Numbered from the stretch's first letter, positions 25,979 to 34,534 are shown. The stretch: 64,000 bases of DNA from Rhizorhabdus histidinilytica (GCF_900167915.1 NZ_FUYM01000004.1:248001-312000); one strand, 5' to 3'. Notes: generated by a model not told the origin, from the sequence alone. Numbers and translations are program-made.

Positions 25979-26428
25979 CTATTTGCCCGTGCAGGGCCCC
26001 AGCCGCCGGCCGCTGCTTGCCGACGTCATCCGCATGTTCATCCTGCCGCTCATTACAGCGGTCGACGTGACGTTGAACGACGTCGGGCTATATTTGCCGT
26101 TCGCCTGGGCGGTCATCGTCCCGCCATTTTGCGAACAGGTCATCGCGGTCGAGATCACGCCGCCCGTCATCGAATATTTGGTGAAGCGACACGATGGGTT
26201 CTGCTTGAGCATCTCCTGCGGCCCCTTCGCCGCCTGTTCGGGCGTGATGCAATAGGTCTGCCGCGTCGTCTTGCCCTTCATCATCGCAGCCACCTGCGGC
26301 GGCGCCCCGGGCATGTCGATCGACTGGACGGTGACGGTGGATTCCCACTGGCCCGGCTGAACCTGCGCATGCGCCGCAGCGGACAGGGCGGCGGTACAGG
26401 CGAAAGCGATGCAATATGAACGTCGCAT
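25979..26428 (-). CDS. DUF3617 family secreted protein
   Basis: A 149-residue exported protein: signal peptide MRRSYCIAFACTAALSAAAHAQ, then VQPGQWESTVTV and TYCITPEQAAKGPQEML, which define DUF3617. Conserved Cys residues (YCIT, SCRF, TCSQ, PCTGK) could form periplasmic disulphides. The function is unknown. The ATG at 26428 was chosen because it starts the signal peptide. The stop codon is 3 bases from the convergent kinase gene's end. Confidence 0.88.
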   Translation of the reverse strand: MRRSYCIAFACTAALSAAAHAQVQPGQWESTVTVQSIDMPGAPPQVAAMMKGKTTRQTYCITPEQAAKGPQEMLKQNPSCRFTKYSMTGGVISTAMTCSQNGGTMTAQANGKYSPTSFNVTSTAVMSGRMNMRMTSASSGRRLGPCTGK

Positions 26429-26615
26429 ATGATTCTCCCCTGCCCCCGGCGGCAATCTGCTCCAATGCGAAGGCGTTGGAAAGCCACTCCCCCGCGGCAC
26501 TGAAAGGGCGTATCCAGCACCCGCCCCCCACATCTTGATCCAGATCAGTCGGAACCGCCGCACCCGTCCGGTCGTTCTTCCGAACAGATCAAGACATTGA
26601 TTTTCAGGATCAAAG

Positions 26616-27506
26616 ATGGCCACCCATTATCGATGCGACGCCATGGACCGGCGTTCGCAATTCCTTGCCGACGACTTTCAAAGAGCGCTGGCGCACTGGA
26701 ACCGCCGGCGGTTGCAGCCGCGCCTTCCCGATCGGGAAGACCGGCGCTTCGACGATGACATGCGCATGCAGCGGCTCGAACGCGCCTTTCTCGAAGAGCT
26801 TCGCGACGAGGTATCGGCTGACGCGGCGGCGGCGCCCACCCATCCCGACGCCTTCGTGGCCTGGTTCGAGGATCTGAAACAGACCGGTCCCGGTCAGGGC
26901 GATCCGCTCTTTCCCTGGCTGGCCGAACACGCCACTCGCGACGAGCTTCGCTGGTTCTTCGAGCAGGAAGCCGCTGGTGAGGCCGGGTTCGACGACCTCG
27001 TCGCCTATACCCAGGTCAAGCTGCCGGTATCCGCCAAGCTCGAACTCGCCCGCAACTATTGGGACGAGATGGGGCGCGGCAATCGCGCCGGCATGCACGG
27101 CCCGATGCTCGATGCGCTGGTCGAGACGCTCGCCGTTGCGCCCCGGATCGAGACCACCCTCTGGCAGAGCCTCGCCCTCGCCAATGCGATGACGGCGATG
27201 GCCACCCATCGCGACTATGCCTGGCATTCGGTCGGTGCGCTCGGCGTCATCGAGCTCACGGCACCGGGGCGATCGGCGCAGGTGGCGAAGGGACTGCGGC
27301 GGATCGGCCTTTCCGACCGGGAACGCCGCTATTTCGATCTCCACGCCGTGCTCGACGTCAAGCATAGCGCCGACTGGAACAGGGAGGCACTTCACCCGCT
27401 CGTCACCGATGATCCCCGCCGGGCGACCGCCATCGCCGAAGGCGCTCTCATTCGTCTACGCTGCGGCGAGCGTTGCTTCGATGCCTATCGCGCTCGTCTC
27501 TGGTAG
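26616..27506 (+). CDS. Iron-containing redox enzyme family protein (haem-oxygenase-like fold)
   Basis: A 296-residue protein. Helical segments with ELRWFFEQEAAGEAGFDDLVA, LARNYWDEMGRGN, MHGPMLDAL and HRDYAWHSVGALGVIEL, then FDLHAVLDVKHSADW, carry the Glu/His spacing of haem-oxygenase-like diiron proteins (PF14518-type). Members oxidise fatty acids or amino acids, but the substrate here is unknown. An alternative start is Met10 at 26643. It is divergent from DUF3617 with about 190 bases between them. Confidence 0.8.
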   Translation: MATHYRCDAMDRRSQFLADDFQRALAHWNRRRLQPRLPDREDRRFDDDMRMQRLERAFLEELRDEVSADAAAAPTHPDAFVAWFEDLKQTGPGQGDPLFPWLAEHATRDELRWFFEQEAAGEAGFDDLVAYTQVKLPVSAKLELARNYWDEMGRGNRAGMHGPMLDALVETLAVAPRIETTLWQSLALANAMTAMATHRDYAWHSVGALGVIELTAPGRSAQVAKGLRRIGLSDRERRYFDLHAVLDVKHSADWNREALHPLVTDDPRRATAIAEGALIRLRCGERCFDAYRARLW

Positions 27507-27672
27507 GCGACACATAAACCGCAGGACATCCGCTGGAAACGCTTGCGCCGATATTGAGGGCCAATCTTGCAGACCACCCGTTCTTCGGCACGTTCGACCA
27601 AGGTCTAATCGGTCGTTAACCATTTCTTTGGCGTCTGGTCTTCAATCTCCGCGATGAAAGGAGTTGAAGATC

Positions 27673-27939
27673 ATGGGAAGCTCTCTTGCCGGTGCCATCC
27701 TGCTGTGCGCCAATGACAGCGACGCGCTGCTTGATCTCGGTTTCGCTTATTCGACAGGTTCGAACGGCTATCCAGTGGACCTCGTCACCGCCCACAAATG
27801 GTTCAACCTCGCCGCACTGGCGGGGTCGCCAGAGGCGCAGCACTGCCGCGCGGACATCGCTGGCCAGATGTCGTCACGCGAAGTCGCCGAGGCCCAGCGC
27901 CAGGCCCGCACCTGGCTCGCCGACCGCGCCCTCCACTGA
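27673..27939 (+). CDS. Sel1-repeat small protein
   Basis: An 88-residue protein with one Sel1-like repeat (LDLGFAYSTGSNGYPVDLVTAHKWFNLAALAGSPEA). The ATG at 27673 sits 10 bases after AAAGGAG; the in-frame TTG at 27664 is too close to that ribosome site. Sel1 repeats mediate protein contacts. A single repeat suggests an adaptor, but no partner is evident. Confidence 0.85.
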   Translation: MGSSLAGAILLCANDSDALLDLGFAYSTGSNGYPVDLVTAHKWFNLAALAGSPEAQHCRADIAGQMSSREVAEAQRQARTWLADRALH

Positions 27940-27951
27940 CGAACGAAACCC

Positions 27952-28194
27952 CTAGATCACGTCGGCTTCGGCTACGACGGGACGGCTTTCGCGGGTGCCG
28001 CGGACCCGGCTTTCGGGATTGTCGGGCTCCGACAGCAGGACGACATGGTCCTCATGCACCTCGACCAGCGTGCCGACGAACGGAAATCCTTCCAGGCTTC
28101 CGGTGACGCGATAGCTCACCACATCGCCCGCCTTGAAGGTCGCGGGGTCGAAATTGAACTCGAACGGGCAGCTCCCGTCACCCATATTCTGCAT
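27952..28194 (-). CDS. Small hypothetical protein, beta-rich
   Basis: An 80-residue protein (MQNMGDGSCPFEFNFDPATF...) with a KAGDVVSYRVTGSLEGFPFVGTLVEVHEDHVVLLSEP core that reads like a small SH3-like barrel. It is unrecognised. The ATG at 28194 follows GGAGAGACGATC. It stands alone, convergent with the Sel1 gene and divergent from the gamma-glutamyltransferase gene. Confidence 0.75.
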   Translation of the reverse strand: MQNMGDGSCPFEFNFDPATFKAGDVVSYRVTGSLEGFPFVGTLVEVHEDHVVLLSEPDNPESRVRGTRESRPVVAEADVI

Positions 28195-28329
28195 GATCGT
28201 CTCTCCTCGCCGCGATGGTAAGGGGAATCGGGGCATGCCATCAAGCGCCTGGCCCGCCGCTTCCCAATCGAACAGGGCGCCGATAGAAACCGGTTCATCC
28301 CGTCGACGCCTCCACACAGGACAGCGACC

Positions 28330-30135
28330 ATGAACCGTCGGACCTTCCTTGCCACCCTCCCCGCCGCTGCGATCGCCGCCCCCGCCTTCGCCGAAGCCAC
28401 CGTCCCTCCCGCCCGCTGGACCGCCGGCGCCGATCGTTTCGAACGGCCCGACCTGCGCGGCGGCGACCGTCCGGTCGGCGCCAGCTTCGCCTCGCGGACG
28501 GCGGCCTATGGCCTGTCGGGTGCCGCCGGCACCGCCCACCCGCTCGCCACGCTGGCCGGGATAGAGATCCTGCGGAAGGGCGGCTCGGCGGTCGACGCGG
28601 CGATCACGATCAACGCCTGCCTCGGCTTTCTCGAACCCACCTCCTGCGGCATCGGCGGCGATTGCTATGCGATGCTCTGGGACCCGAAGGTCGGAGCGGT
28701 CATGGGCCTCGCCGGATCGGGCGCCTCGCCGCGCGGTCTCGATCTCGAAACGGTCCGCTCGCGCGCGAAGAACGGGGCCCTGCCGCCGCTCGGCGCGATC
28801 ACCGTGTCGGTCCCCGGCACCGTCGACGCCTGGGGCATGCTCCATGCGCGCTACGGCAAGCTCAAATGGGCCGAGCTGTTCGAACCCGCGATCGACCTCG
28901 CCGAGCGCGGCGCGCCGGTGCCCGACATCATCGCTTATTATATCCGCCGCGCCCTCGTGAACTTCAGGAAGCCCGGCGCGGGGATCGAGGAGATCGACAA
29001 CGCGTTGCGCACCTATGCGATCGGCGGCGAAGGCCCGAAGGCCGGCGGCGTCTTCCGCAATCCCGATCTCGCCCGCACCTATCGGATAATCGCGCAGGGC
29101 GGCCGCGACGCCTTCTACGAAGGGGAGATCGCGAAGACGATCGACGCCTATTTCCGCCGCATCGGCGGCTGGCTGCGGCGCGAGGACCTCGCCGCGCATA
29201 GGGGCGAATGGATCACGCCCTGCAAGACCGATTATCGCGGCGTCGGCGTCCATGCGCTCGGCGCCAACACGCAGGGCATCGCCACTCTGCAGATGCTCAA
29301 CATCCTCGAGCATTTCGATCTCGAAGCCGCCGGCTTCCAGTCCCCGCTCTCGATCCACCTCCAGGTCGAGGCCAAGCGCCTCGCCTATGAGGACCGTGCC
29401 CGCTACTATGCCGATCCGCATGCCGCGAAGGTGCCGGTCGACTGGCTGATCTCGAAGGACTACGCCGCGCAGCGCGCCCGGTTGATCAACCCCAACGGCA
29501 TCATGCGCGGCATCCGCCCCGGGCAGGCGCCGTCGCAGGGCGACACCACCTATTTCACCTGTGCCGACAAGGATGGGATGATGGTGTCGATGATCCAGTC
29601 AAACTTCCGCGGCATGGGATCGGGTCTCGTCGCCGACGGCCTCGGCTTCATGTTCCAGGATCGCGGCCAGCTTTTCGCGCTGCGGGACGGTCATCCGAAC
29701 ATCTACGCCCCCGGCAAGCGCCCGTTCCAGACGATCATCCCCGGCTTCGCGACGATCGGCGACCAGCCCTGGATGAGCTTCGGCGTGATGGGCGGCGACA
29801 TGCAGCCGCAGGGGCAGGTCCAGATCGTCGTCAACCGCCGCGACTATGGCCTGGAGATCCAGGCGGCGGGCGATAGCCCGCGCTGGCACCATGAGGGCTC
29901 GTCGCAGGCGATGGGCGAGGACGCGCCCGATCTTCCCGTCACCGGCCTGCTCCGCCTCGAAAGCGGCGTCCCCGAAAAGACCCGCACCGCGCTCGCCGCG
30001 ATGGGCTGGACGATCGGCGCTTCCGACGGCGGCTTCGGCCGCTACGAGTGCATCGAGAGGCGGACGGACGGCCCGGACCGCGTCTATGCCGCCGCGTCGG
30101 AGATGCGCGCCGACGGCTGCGCCCTCGCCTACTGA
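28330..30135 (+). CDS. Gamma-glutamyltransferase family protein
   Basis: A 601-residue Ntn-hydrolase precursor. It has a Tat-like signal (MNRRTFLATLPAAAIAAPAFA), AAGTAHPLATLAGIEILRKGGSAVDAAI near 62-90, EPTSCGIGGDCYAMLW, and the predicted self-cleavage site before Thr in QGDTTYFTCADKDG near residue 405. It would cleave gamma-glutamyl or related amide bonds in the periplasm. The canonical GGT glycine motif after the nucleophile is altered, so it may be an acylase-like relative. The stop overlaps the convergent symporter by 7 bases. Confidence 0.93.
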   Translation: MNRRTFLATLPAAAIAAPAFAEATVPPARWTAGADRFERPDLRGGDRPVGASFASRTAAYGLSGAAGTAHPLATLAGIEILRKGGSAVDAAITINACLGFLEPTSCGIGGDCYAMLWDPKVGAVMGLAGSGASPRGLDLETVRSRAKNGALPPLGAITVSVPGTVDAWGMLHARYGKLKWAELFEPAIDLAERGAPVPDIIAYYIRRALVNFRKPGAGIEEIDNALRTYAIGGEGPKAGGVFRNPDLARTYRIIAQGGRDAFYEGEIAKTIDAYFRRIGGWLRREDLAAHRGEWITPCKTDYRGVGVHALGANTQGIATLQMLNILEHFDLEAAGFQSPLSIHLQVEAKRLAYEDRARYYADPHAAKVPVDWLISKDYAAQRARLINPNGIMRGIRPGQAPSQGDTTYFTCADKDGMMVSMIQSNFRGMGSGLVADGLGFMFQDRGQLFALRDGHPNIYAPGKRPFQTIIPGFATIGDQPWMSFGVMGGDMQPQGQVQIVVNRRDYGLEIQAAGDSPRWHHEGSSQAMGEDAPDLPVTGLLRLESGVPEKTRTALAAMGWTIGASDGGFGRYECIERRTDGPDRVYAAASEMRADGCALAY

Positions 30136-31535
30136 GCGCCGCTCCCGGGTGCGACATCCCCGCGGCGCGCCCTCGCCCGATAGTCCCGGACATCGCGCCG
30201 CAGTTCGCCCGCGCATAGGTAGAGCGCGATGACGTTCGGCACCGCCATCAGGAAGAAGCTGCTGTCGATGATGTCGATCACCCGCCCCAGGTCGATCACC
30301 GCGGCCGGCGGCAGCGCTACGACGTAGAGGAGCTTGTAGCTCCACTGCGCCTTCGGCCCATGTCCGAACAGATAGCCCCAGGCCTGCAGGCCGTAGAAGC
30401 CCCAGGCTACCAGCGTCGAATAGGCGAACAGTACGACGACGATCGCCAGCAGCCAGGGGAACCAGCCCGAGACATGCGCGAAGGCCGCGCTGGTGATCTC
30501 GATCCCCTGCAATCCCGGATCGTTCCAGGTGCCCGCGACGACCAGCGCCAGCCCGCCCACTGCGCAGACGATCATCGTTCCCAGCAGCGGTTCGAGCAGC
30601 GCGACCATTCCTTCCGACACCGGCTCCTCGGTACGGGCGAGGCTGTGCGCCATCACCGCCGATCCGACCCCGGCCTCGCTTGCGAACACCGCGCGCCGCA
30701 TTCCCGCCACGAAGGCGCCGATCGCCCCGCCCGCTGCCGCGTCGAAGCCCCAGGCGCCGTGCCAGATCCGCGCCAGCGCCGCCGGCACCTCGCCCGCATG
30801 CAGGATCAGGATCGCCGTCACCCCGGCCAGATAGACCGCAACCTTGAGCGGGGTCAGCCGCTTGGACACCTCGCCCAGCCAATGCGCCCCGCCCAGCGTC
30901 ACCAGCGCCACCGCGAAGGCGAGGCCGATGCCATAGGCCCAGCCGTTGCTGATCCCCGTCACCACGCTGACCTGCGCGAAGCTCTGGTTGACCTGCACCA
31001 TCGGGATCGCCCCGAACAGCGCGAAGAAGGCATAGAAACCGCCAAGCGCGATCCCCAGCCTCGGCAGCCCCTTGCGCGCCAGTACCGCCTTCAGCACGTA
31101 CATCGGCCCGCCATGGACATGGCCGCGCGCATCGGTGACGCGATATTTCAGGCCCAGCGTCACCTCGGCCATCTTCACGGTCATCGCGAACCAGCCGATC
31201 ACGAACATCCACAGAATCGCGCCAGGGCCGCCCATCGTCAGCGCGACCGCGACCCCGGCGATGTTGCCCAGCCCGATCGTCCCCGCCAGCGCCGTGGTCA
31301 GCGCCGCGAACTGGCTGACGTCGCCCTTCGCCTCGCCCGCGCGCGGCTGGTTGCGGAGGACGCGCAGGGCATGGCCGACGCAACCTATGTTGGGGAAGCC
31401 GAGCCAGATCGTGAAGAACAGCATCGGCACGGCGAGGTAGAGCACGATCAGCTCGATCTCGACGCCGAACAGCGGCACCTTGAAGAACACCGCGCCGGTC
31501 AGCACGTCGACGATGTGATTGAAGCTTTCCATCAC
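30129..31535 (-). CDS. Sodium:alanine symporter family transporter
   Basis: A 468-residue membrane protein with about eleven hydrophobic segments. FAALTTALAGTIGLGNIAGVAVALTMGGPGAILWMF is the AGCS signature region, and GHVHGGPMYVLK and SNGWAYGIG further support the family. It takes up alanine or glycine with Na+. The C-terminus is Arg-rich and cytosolic. Being convergent with gamma-glutamyltransferase, it could take up amino acids released from peptides. Confidence 0.95.
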   Translation of the reverse strand: MMESFNHIVDVLTGAVFFKVPLFGVEIELIVLYLAVPMLFFTIWLGFPNIGCVGHALRVLRNQPRAGEAKGDVSQFAALTTALAGTIGLGNIAGVAVALTMGGPGAILWMFVIGWFAMTVKMAEVTLGLKYRVTDARGHVHGGPMYVLKAVLARKGLPRLGIALGGFYAFFALFGAIPMVQVNQSFAQVSVVTGISNGWAYGIGLAFAVALVTLGGAHWLGEVSKRLTPLKVAVYLAGVTAILILHAGEVPAALARIWHGAWGFDAAAGGAIGAFVAGMRRAVFASEAGVGSAVMAHSLARTEEPVSEGMVALLEPLLGTMIVCAVGGLALVVAGTWNDPGLQGIEITSAAFAHVSGWFPWLLAIVVVLFAYSTLVAWGFYGLQAWGYLFGHGPKAQWSYKLLYVVALPPAAVIDLGRVIDIIDSSFFLMAVPNVIALYLCAGELRRDVRDYRARARRGDVAPGSGAQ

Positions 31536-31649
31536 GAGAGGATGAACGAGTGCGGAACCGATGTCATCCGCCCCGCTTTCCGCGGCGCTCCGCCGGAAGC
31601 ATCACTCCCCAATGCGCTGACCACCCCGAACGAGCGCATTTAGCTGAAC

Positions 31650-32135
31650 TCAGATACCGGTCGATATCGGCGATATCATCGCCCGCCGTCCGGCATATCG
31701 GGGCTTCCTCGTCATTTTTCGTCGAGGTTTCGGTGCTGATTTCATGCGCGGCCATAAAGGAAAGGTCATGCCGGCTGGATTAATCTCCAGTTCCGCCATC
31801 CAATGCTCATCAATATCAGTATATCTCCGAAGAACCTCCTTCTCGCAATCACGAAATCCCTTATCCAGTTCTCCGATCGAAAGACATTTTTTACTCTCAT
31901 CTGCGAATATGAGATAATTTTCTTCATAAGTCCACTTATCGACTTTCTGGCTGGAGATGGCCGTGATCGCTTCCCACGATATGAAGCCTTTCCGTCGATA
32001 ATAATAGAAGATCATCTCCTGCAGCGTGATACCGGTATCATCCCAGGATATGATATAGGGAGGAGGATCGAGAAGTTTTCGGAATCTACCGAAAATATCG
32101 ATGAAGAAAATCGTACAGCTCTTCACCAATCTCAT
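31650..32135 (-). CDS. Immunity-like hypothetical protein
   Basis: A 161-residue protein (MRLVKSCTIFFIDIFGRFRK...) that I do not recognise. It contains YIISWDDTGITLQEMIFYYYRRKGFISWEAITAI and a hydrophilic alpha/beta core, then a basic tail. Its first 50 bases overlap the upstream toxin-like reading frame and it is the last gene of the run. The DNA is markedly AT-rich compared with both sides. Its size, composition and coupling to a Gly-rich membrane-active-looking protein suggest a cognate immunity protein; this is inference. Confidence 0.6.
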   Translation of the reverse strand: MRLVKSCTIFFIDIFGRFRKLLDPPPYIISWDDTGITLQEMIFYYYRRKGFISWEAITAISSQKVDKWTYEENYLIFADESKKCLSIGELDKGFRDCEKEVLRRYTDIDEHWMAELEINPAGMTFPLWPRMKSAPKPRRKMTRKPRYAGRRAMISPISTGI

Positions 32136-32367
32136 AACCGACCTCCCCTCCACCGATCGCTCCCGCCACGCCCAGGACGGGTATAGCGACGGGTGCCCCC
32201 AGCCCTGTGAAACCGCCGGCAAGGGCTCCGCCGGCCCCACCCGCCACTCCGCCGATCACTGCCCCGACATTCGCAACCCCAGCCCTCCATAGATTCTCTG
32301 CCGTCGCGATATCCGCAGCGGCAAAACCAGTTCCCGCCAAACCCGCTCCCCTGCCGACCCGGCCCAT
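32086..32367 (-). CDS. Gly-rich C-terminal part of a toxin-like protein (frame-shifted)
   Basis: Ninety-three codons from ATG at 32367, with a long Gly/Ala/Val hydrophobic hairpin (AGVANVGAVIGGVAGGAGG ... GFTGLGAPVAIPVLGVAGAIGG) ending GEELYDFLHRYFR. The same frame stays open upstream to about 32528, encoding plausible sequence (FLWGPNVTNPKVNKAARIM). It therefore looks like the continuation, in another frame, of the 32783-32256 protein rather than a separate gene. Glycine-zipper segments of this kind occur in membrane-inserting toxins. Function unproven. Confidence 0.5.
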   Translation of the reverse strand: MGRVGRGAGLAGTGFAAADIATAENLWRAGVANVGAVIGGVAGGAGGALAGGFTGLGAPVAIPVLGVAGAIGGGEVGYEIGEELYDFLHRYFR

Positions 32368-32783
32368 GATGCGAGCAGCCTTGTTGACTTTCGGATTGGT
32401 GACATTAGGTCCCCATAAGAACCCTCGCGGGCAGCAGTGCTCGGCCTGATTGCCTTCACCAACGCTCGGATTTCTCGGGGCGTAGGTTCGCGCCAGTACT
32501 CCTTCAACGCTGCGCGACCCGCATTGTCAAACCTGTTCAGCTTTGCGACATCGGCTACATATTTCTCCCGCACACGAGCGTTTTTGTCGAGCAATTGCGC
32601 CGACCGCGCCGCTCCTCCAACAATAGCTCCCTGCCCCTCTCGTTCAGTCGCATGAGGTCGTTCCTGATCCCGATAGATGATCCTCCCGTCCTCATCGACC
32701 CGGTACGGCCGGGGCGGAGGTCCCCATGGGTTGGGCAGGGTGACGATGCCCTTGTAGCGGTCATAGTTCGGATCTTTGGCCAT
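32256..32783 (-). CDS. N-terminal part of a putative SOS-controlled toxin
   Basis: The reading frame from ATG 32783 encodes MAKDPNYDRYKGIVTLPNPWGPPPRPYRVDEDG..., a Pro-rich N-terminus followed by a helical segment (LLDKNARVREKYVADVAKLN...YWREPTPREIRALVKAIRP). After about residue 120 the sequence degenerates (SRRQRIYGGLGLRMSGQ), while the neighbouring frame carries the protein-like continuation. I infer a frameshift between about 32440 and 32370. The ATG follows GAGAG. A perfect GTTC-N7-GTTC LexA-type site lies 24 bases upstream. It resembles no named bacteriocin that I can identify. Confidence 0.55.
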   Translation of the reverse strand: MAKDPNYDRYKGIVTLPNPWGPPPRPYRVDEDGRIIYRDQERPHATEREGQGAIVGGAARSAQLLDKNARVREKYVADVAKLNRFDNAGRAALKEYWREPTPREIRALVKAIRPSTAAREGSYGDLMSPIRKSTRLLASWAGSAGERVWRELVLPLRISRRQRIYGGLGLRMSGQ

Positions 32784-32806
32784 TCGACTCTCGATGTTCC
32801 ACAATA

Positions 32807-32821
32807 GAACATAGAGAGAAC
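32807..32821 (-). promoter_or_regulatory. LexA box (alphaproteobacterial SOS box)
   Basis: On the minus strand the sequence is GTTCTCTCTATGTTC, an exact match to GTTC-N7-GTTC, the direct-repeat operator of alphaproteobacterial LexA. It lies 24 bases upstream of the putative toxin start. It is also directly next to the 3' end of the hydrolase gene on the same strand, so it can serve only the toxin-like gene. Confidence 0.6.
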
Positions 32822-32831
32822 AAATGAAATC

Positions 32832-33443
32832 CTACTTTGCAAGCCCTTTCGGCCGGTGCGCCGGAGGACTGGTCCGAAACGGCGCATTCCCCTCGATCAG
32901 TTCCTCCAGCAGCACCTCGCCGTCCGGCCAGTCGCCAAGCCCCGACCGGGCGTTGATGTGCCCGGCATGGCCGGCATCGACGAAGCGGCTCCCCCAGGTC
33001 CGCGCCAGCGCCTCCAGCCGGTCGAACGCCGCATAGCGATCGTCGCGGCTGGCGACGAGGATCGACGGGAAAGGCAGGGCCGCGGCCGGCGCCGGCGCGA
33101 AGCGGCGGACGAAGGGGTGCGCGTCGGCCGCGTCGACGTCGGGCGGCGCCACCAGCAGCGCGCCGCGGATTCGCGCCAGCCGCTCGTGCGGGGCGCCGAG
33201 CGCCCACCAGGCGATCGTCAGGCATCCCAGGCTGTGCGCCACCAGCACCAGCGGCCCGTCGGTCATCGCCAGCGCGGCGTCGAGCCGCTCGGTCCAGATG
33301 CGCCGATCGGGCTCCGACCAGCAGCCGAGATCGACGCGGCGGCAATCGTCGCGCTTCTCCTCCCACAGCGTCTGCCAATGGTCGGGCCCCGAATTGTCGA
33401 GGCCGGGAACGATCAGGCAGAGCGGCCCTTCATGCGCCATCAT
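32832..33443 (-). CDS. RBBP9/YdeN family alpha/beta hydrolase
   Basis: A 203-residue serine hydrolase: CLIVPGLDNSGPDHWQTLWE at about 8-27, the nucleophile elbow VAHSLGC near 68-74, VASRDDRYAAF with the acid, and GHAGHINARSG with the catalytic His. This is the YdeN/RBBP9 family of small esterases. It overlaps the start-proximal end of serine acetyltransferase by 14 bases and is probably co-transcribed downstream of it. Confidence 0.93.
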   Translation of the reverse strand: MMAHEGPLCLIVPGLDNSGPDHWQTLWEEKRDDCRRVDLGCWSEPDRRIWTERLDAALAMTDGPLVLVAHSLGCLTIAWWALGAPHERLARIRGALLVAPPDVDAADAHPFVRRFAPAPAAALPFPSILVASRDDRYAAFDRLEALARTWGSRFVDAGHAGHINARSGLGDWPDGEVLLEELIEGNAPFRTSPPAHRPKGLAK

Positions 33444-34404
33444 CGTCTCCCGTGAGCCGGAGCAGTTCCGCGATCCCGTCGCGATGCGCGCGCGCCTGGC
33501 TGATCACGCTGCCCGGCGGCACGCTGGTCGTCAGCCAGACATTGCCGCCGATCGTCGATCCCGCACCGATCGTCACCCGGCCCAGGATCGTCGCCCCGGC
33601 ATAGATCACCACGTCGTCTTCGACGATCGGATGCCGCGCGAGGCCGCGGCGCAGCGCCCCGTCGGCATCGGCCGGGAAGCTCCGCGCGCCCAGCGTCACC
33701 GCCTGGTAGAGCCGCACCCGCCGGCCGATGATCGCGGTCTCGCCGATCACCACGCCGGTGCCATGGTCGATGAAGAAGGCTTCGCCGATCGACGCGCCCG
33801 GATGGATGTCGATCCCGGTGCGCGAATTGGCGATCTCGGAGATGATCCGCGCCACCAGCGGCGCGCCCAGCCCGTGCAGCAGATGCGCCAGCCGATGATG
33901 GACGATCGCCAGCACGCAGGGGTAGCAGATCAGCACCTCGTCGACGCTGCGCGCCGCCGGATCGCCGGCATAGGCAGCCTCGACGTCGGTGTCGATCAGC
34001 CGCCGCAAGCGCGGCAGCTCCCGCGCGAAATGGCCGATGATCCGCCCCGCCTCGCCATCGACGAGATGCGGATCGGCGGCCCCCACCGAATAGCCGAGCT
34101 CGAGCCGGATCTGGCCGTAGAGCCGGCTCAGCGCGGTCTGCAGCGTCTCCGCGACGAACGCCTCCTCATTGTGCTGGCGGACGAAGCTCGGCCCCAGCCG
34201 CAGCGGGAACAGCGCCCCGCACAGCGCGATCATGATCTTGTCGATCACATGGCGCGACGGGAAGCCGGCGGCGCCATGCTCGGCGTGGCGCTTGTGCGCG
34301 TTGCGCCAGTCCTCGCGCGCGTCGCGAAGCTCCGCCGCGATCAGGTCGATATCCCAATAGTGACCCGCGGGCGCCTCGATCGGCTCGTCATGGGCGTCGC
34401 TCAT
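33430..34404 (-). CDS. epsC: Serine O-acetyltransferase, long EpsC form
   Basis: A 324-residue enzyme that acetylates serine for cysteine synthesis. The C-terminal left-handed beta-helix is clear: GIDIHPGASIGEAFFIDHGTGVVIGETAIIGRRVRLYQAVTLGA, then HPIVEDDVVIYAGATILGRVTIGAGSTIGGNVWLT. An N-terminal helical domain of about 170 residues makes it longer than E. coli CysE and typical of the EpsC group. ATG 34404 is preceded by GAGGGG; an in-frame ATG 7 codons earlier is possible. Confidence 0.92.
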   Translation of the reverse strand: MSDAHDEPIEAPAGHYWDIDLIAAELRDAREDWRNAHKRHAEHGAAGFPSRHVIDKIMIALCGALFPLRLGPSFVRQHNEEAFVAETLQTALSRLYGQIRLELGYSVGAADPHLVDGEAGRIIGHFARELPRLRRLIDTDVEAAYAGDPAARSVDEVLICYPCVLAIVHHRLAHLLHGLGAPLVARIISEIANSRTGIDIHPGASIGEAFFIDHGTGVVIGETAIIGRRVRLYQAVTLGARSFPADADGALRRGLARHPIVEDDVVIYAGATILGRVTIGAGSTIGGNVWLTTSVPPGSVISQARAHRDGIAELLRLTGDDDGA

Positions 34405-34469
34405 TGTCCCCTCTTTCGAAAGCATGACGCGGGCTTAGTCCCCACGCGGTCAAACGAAAGCAATTTTTC

Positions 34470-34486
34470 TCTATCAAATTGATAGA
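34470..34486. promoter_or_regulatory. Palindromic operator-like site TCTATCAA-A-TTGATAGA
   Basis: A perfect 8-bp inverted repeat around one central base, in an AT-rich tract between the divergent epsC and modE-like genes. It contains ATC-N7-GAT, compatible with a LysR- or other dimeric regulator site. Which gene it controls is not decidable from sequence. Confidence 0.45.
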
Positions 34487-34534
34487 AAATATATCGGAAC
34501 TTCAGGAAGCTGGAACGGCCTGCTAAGCAGGGCC

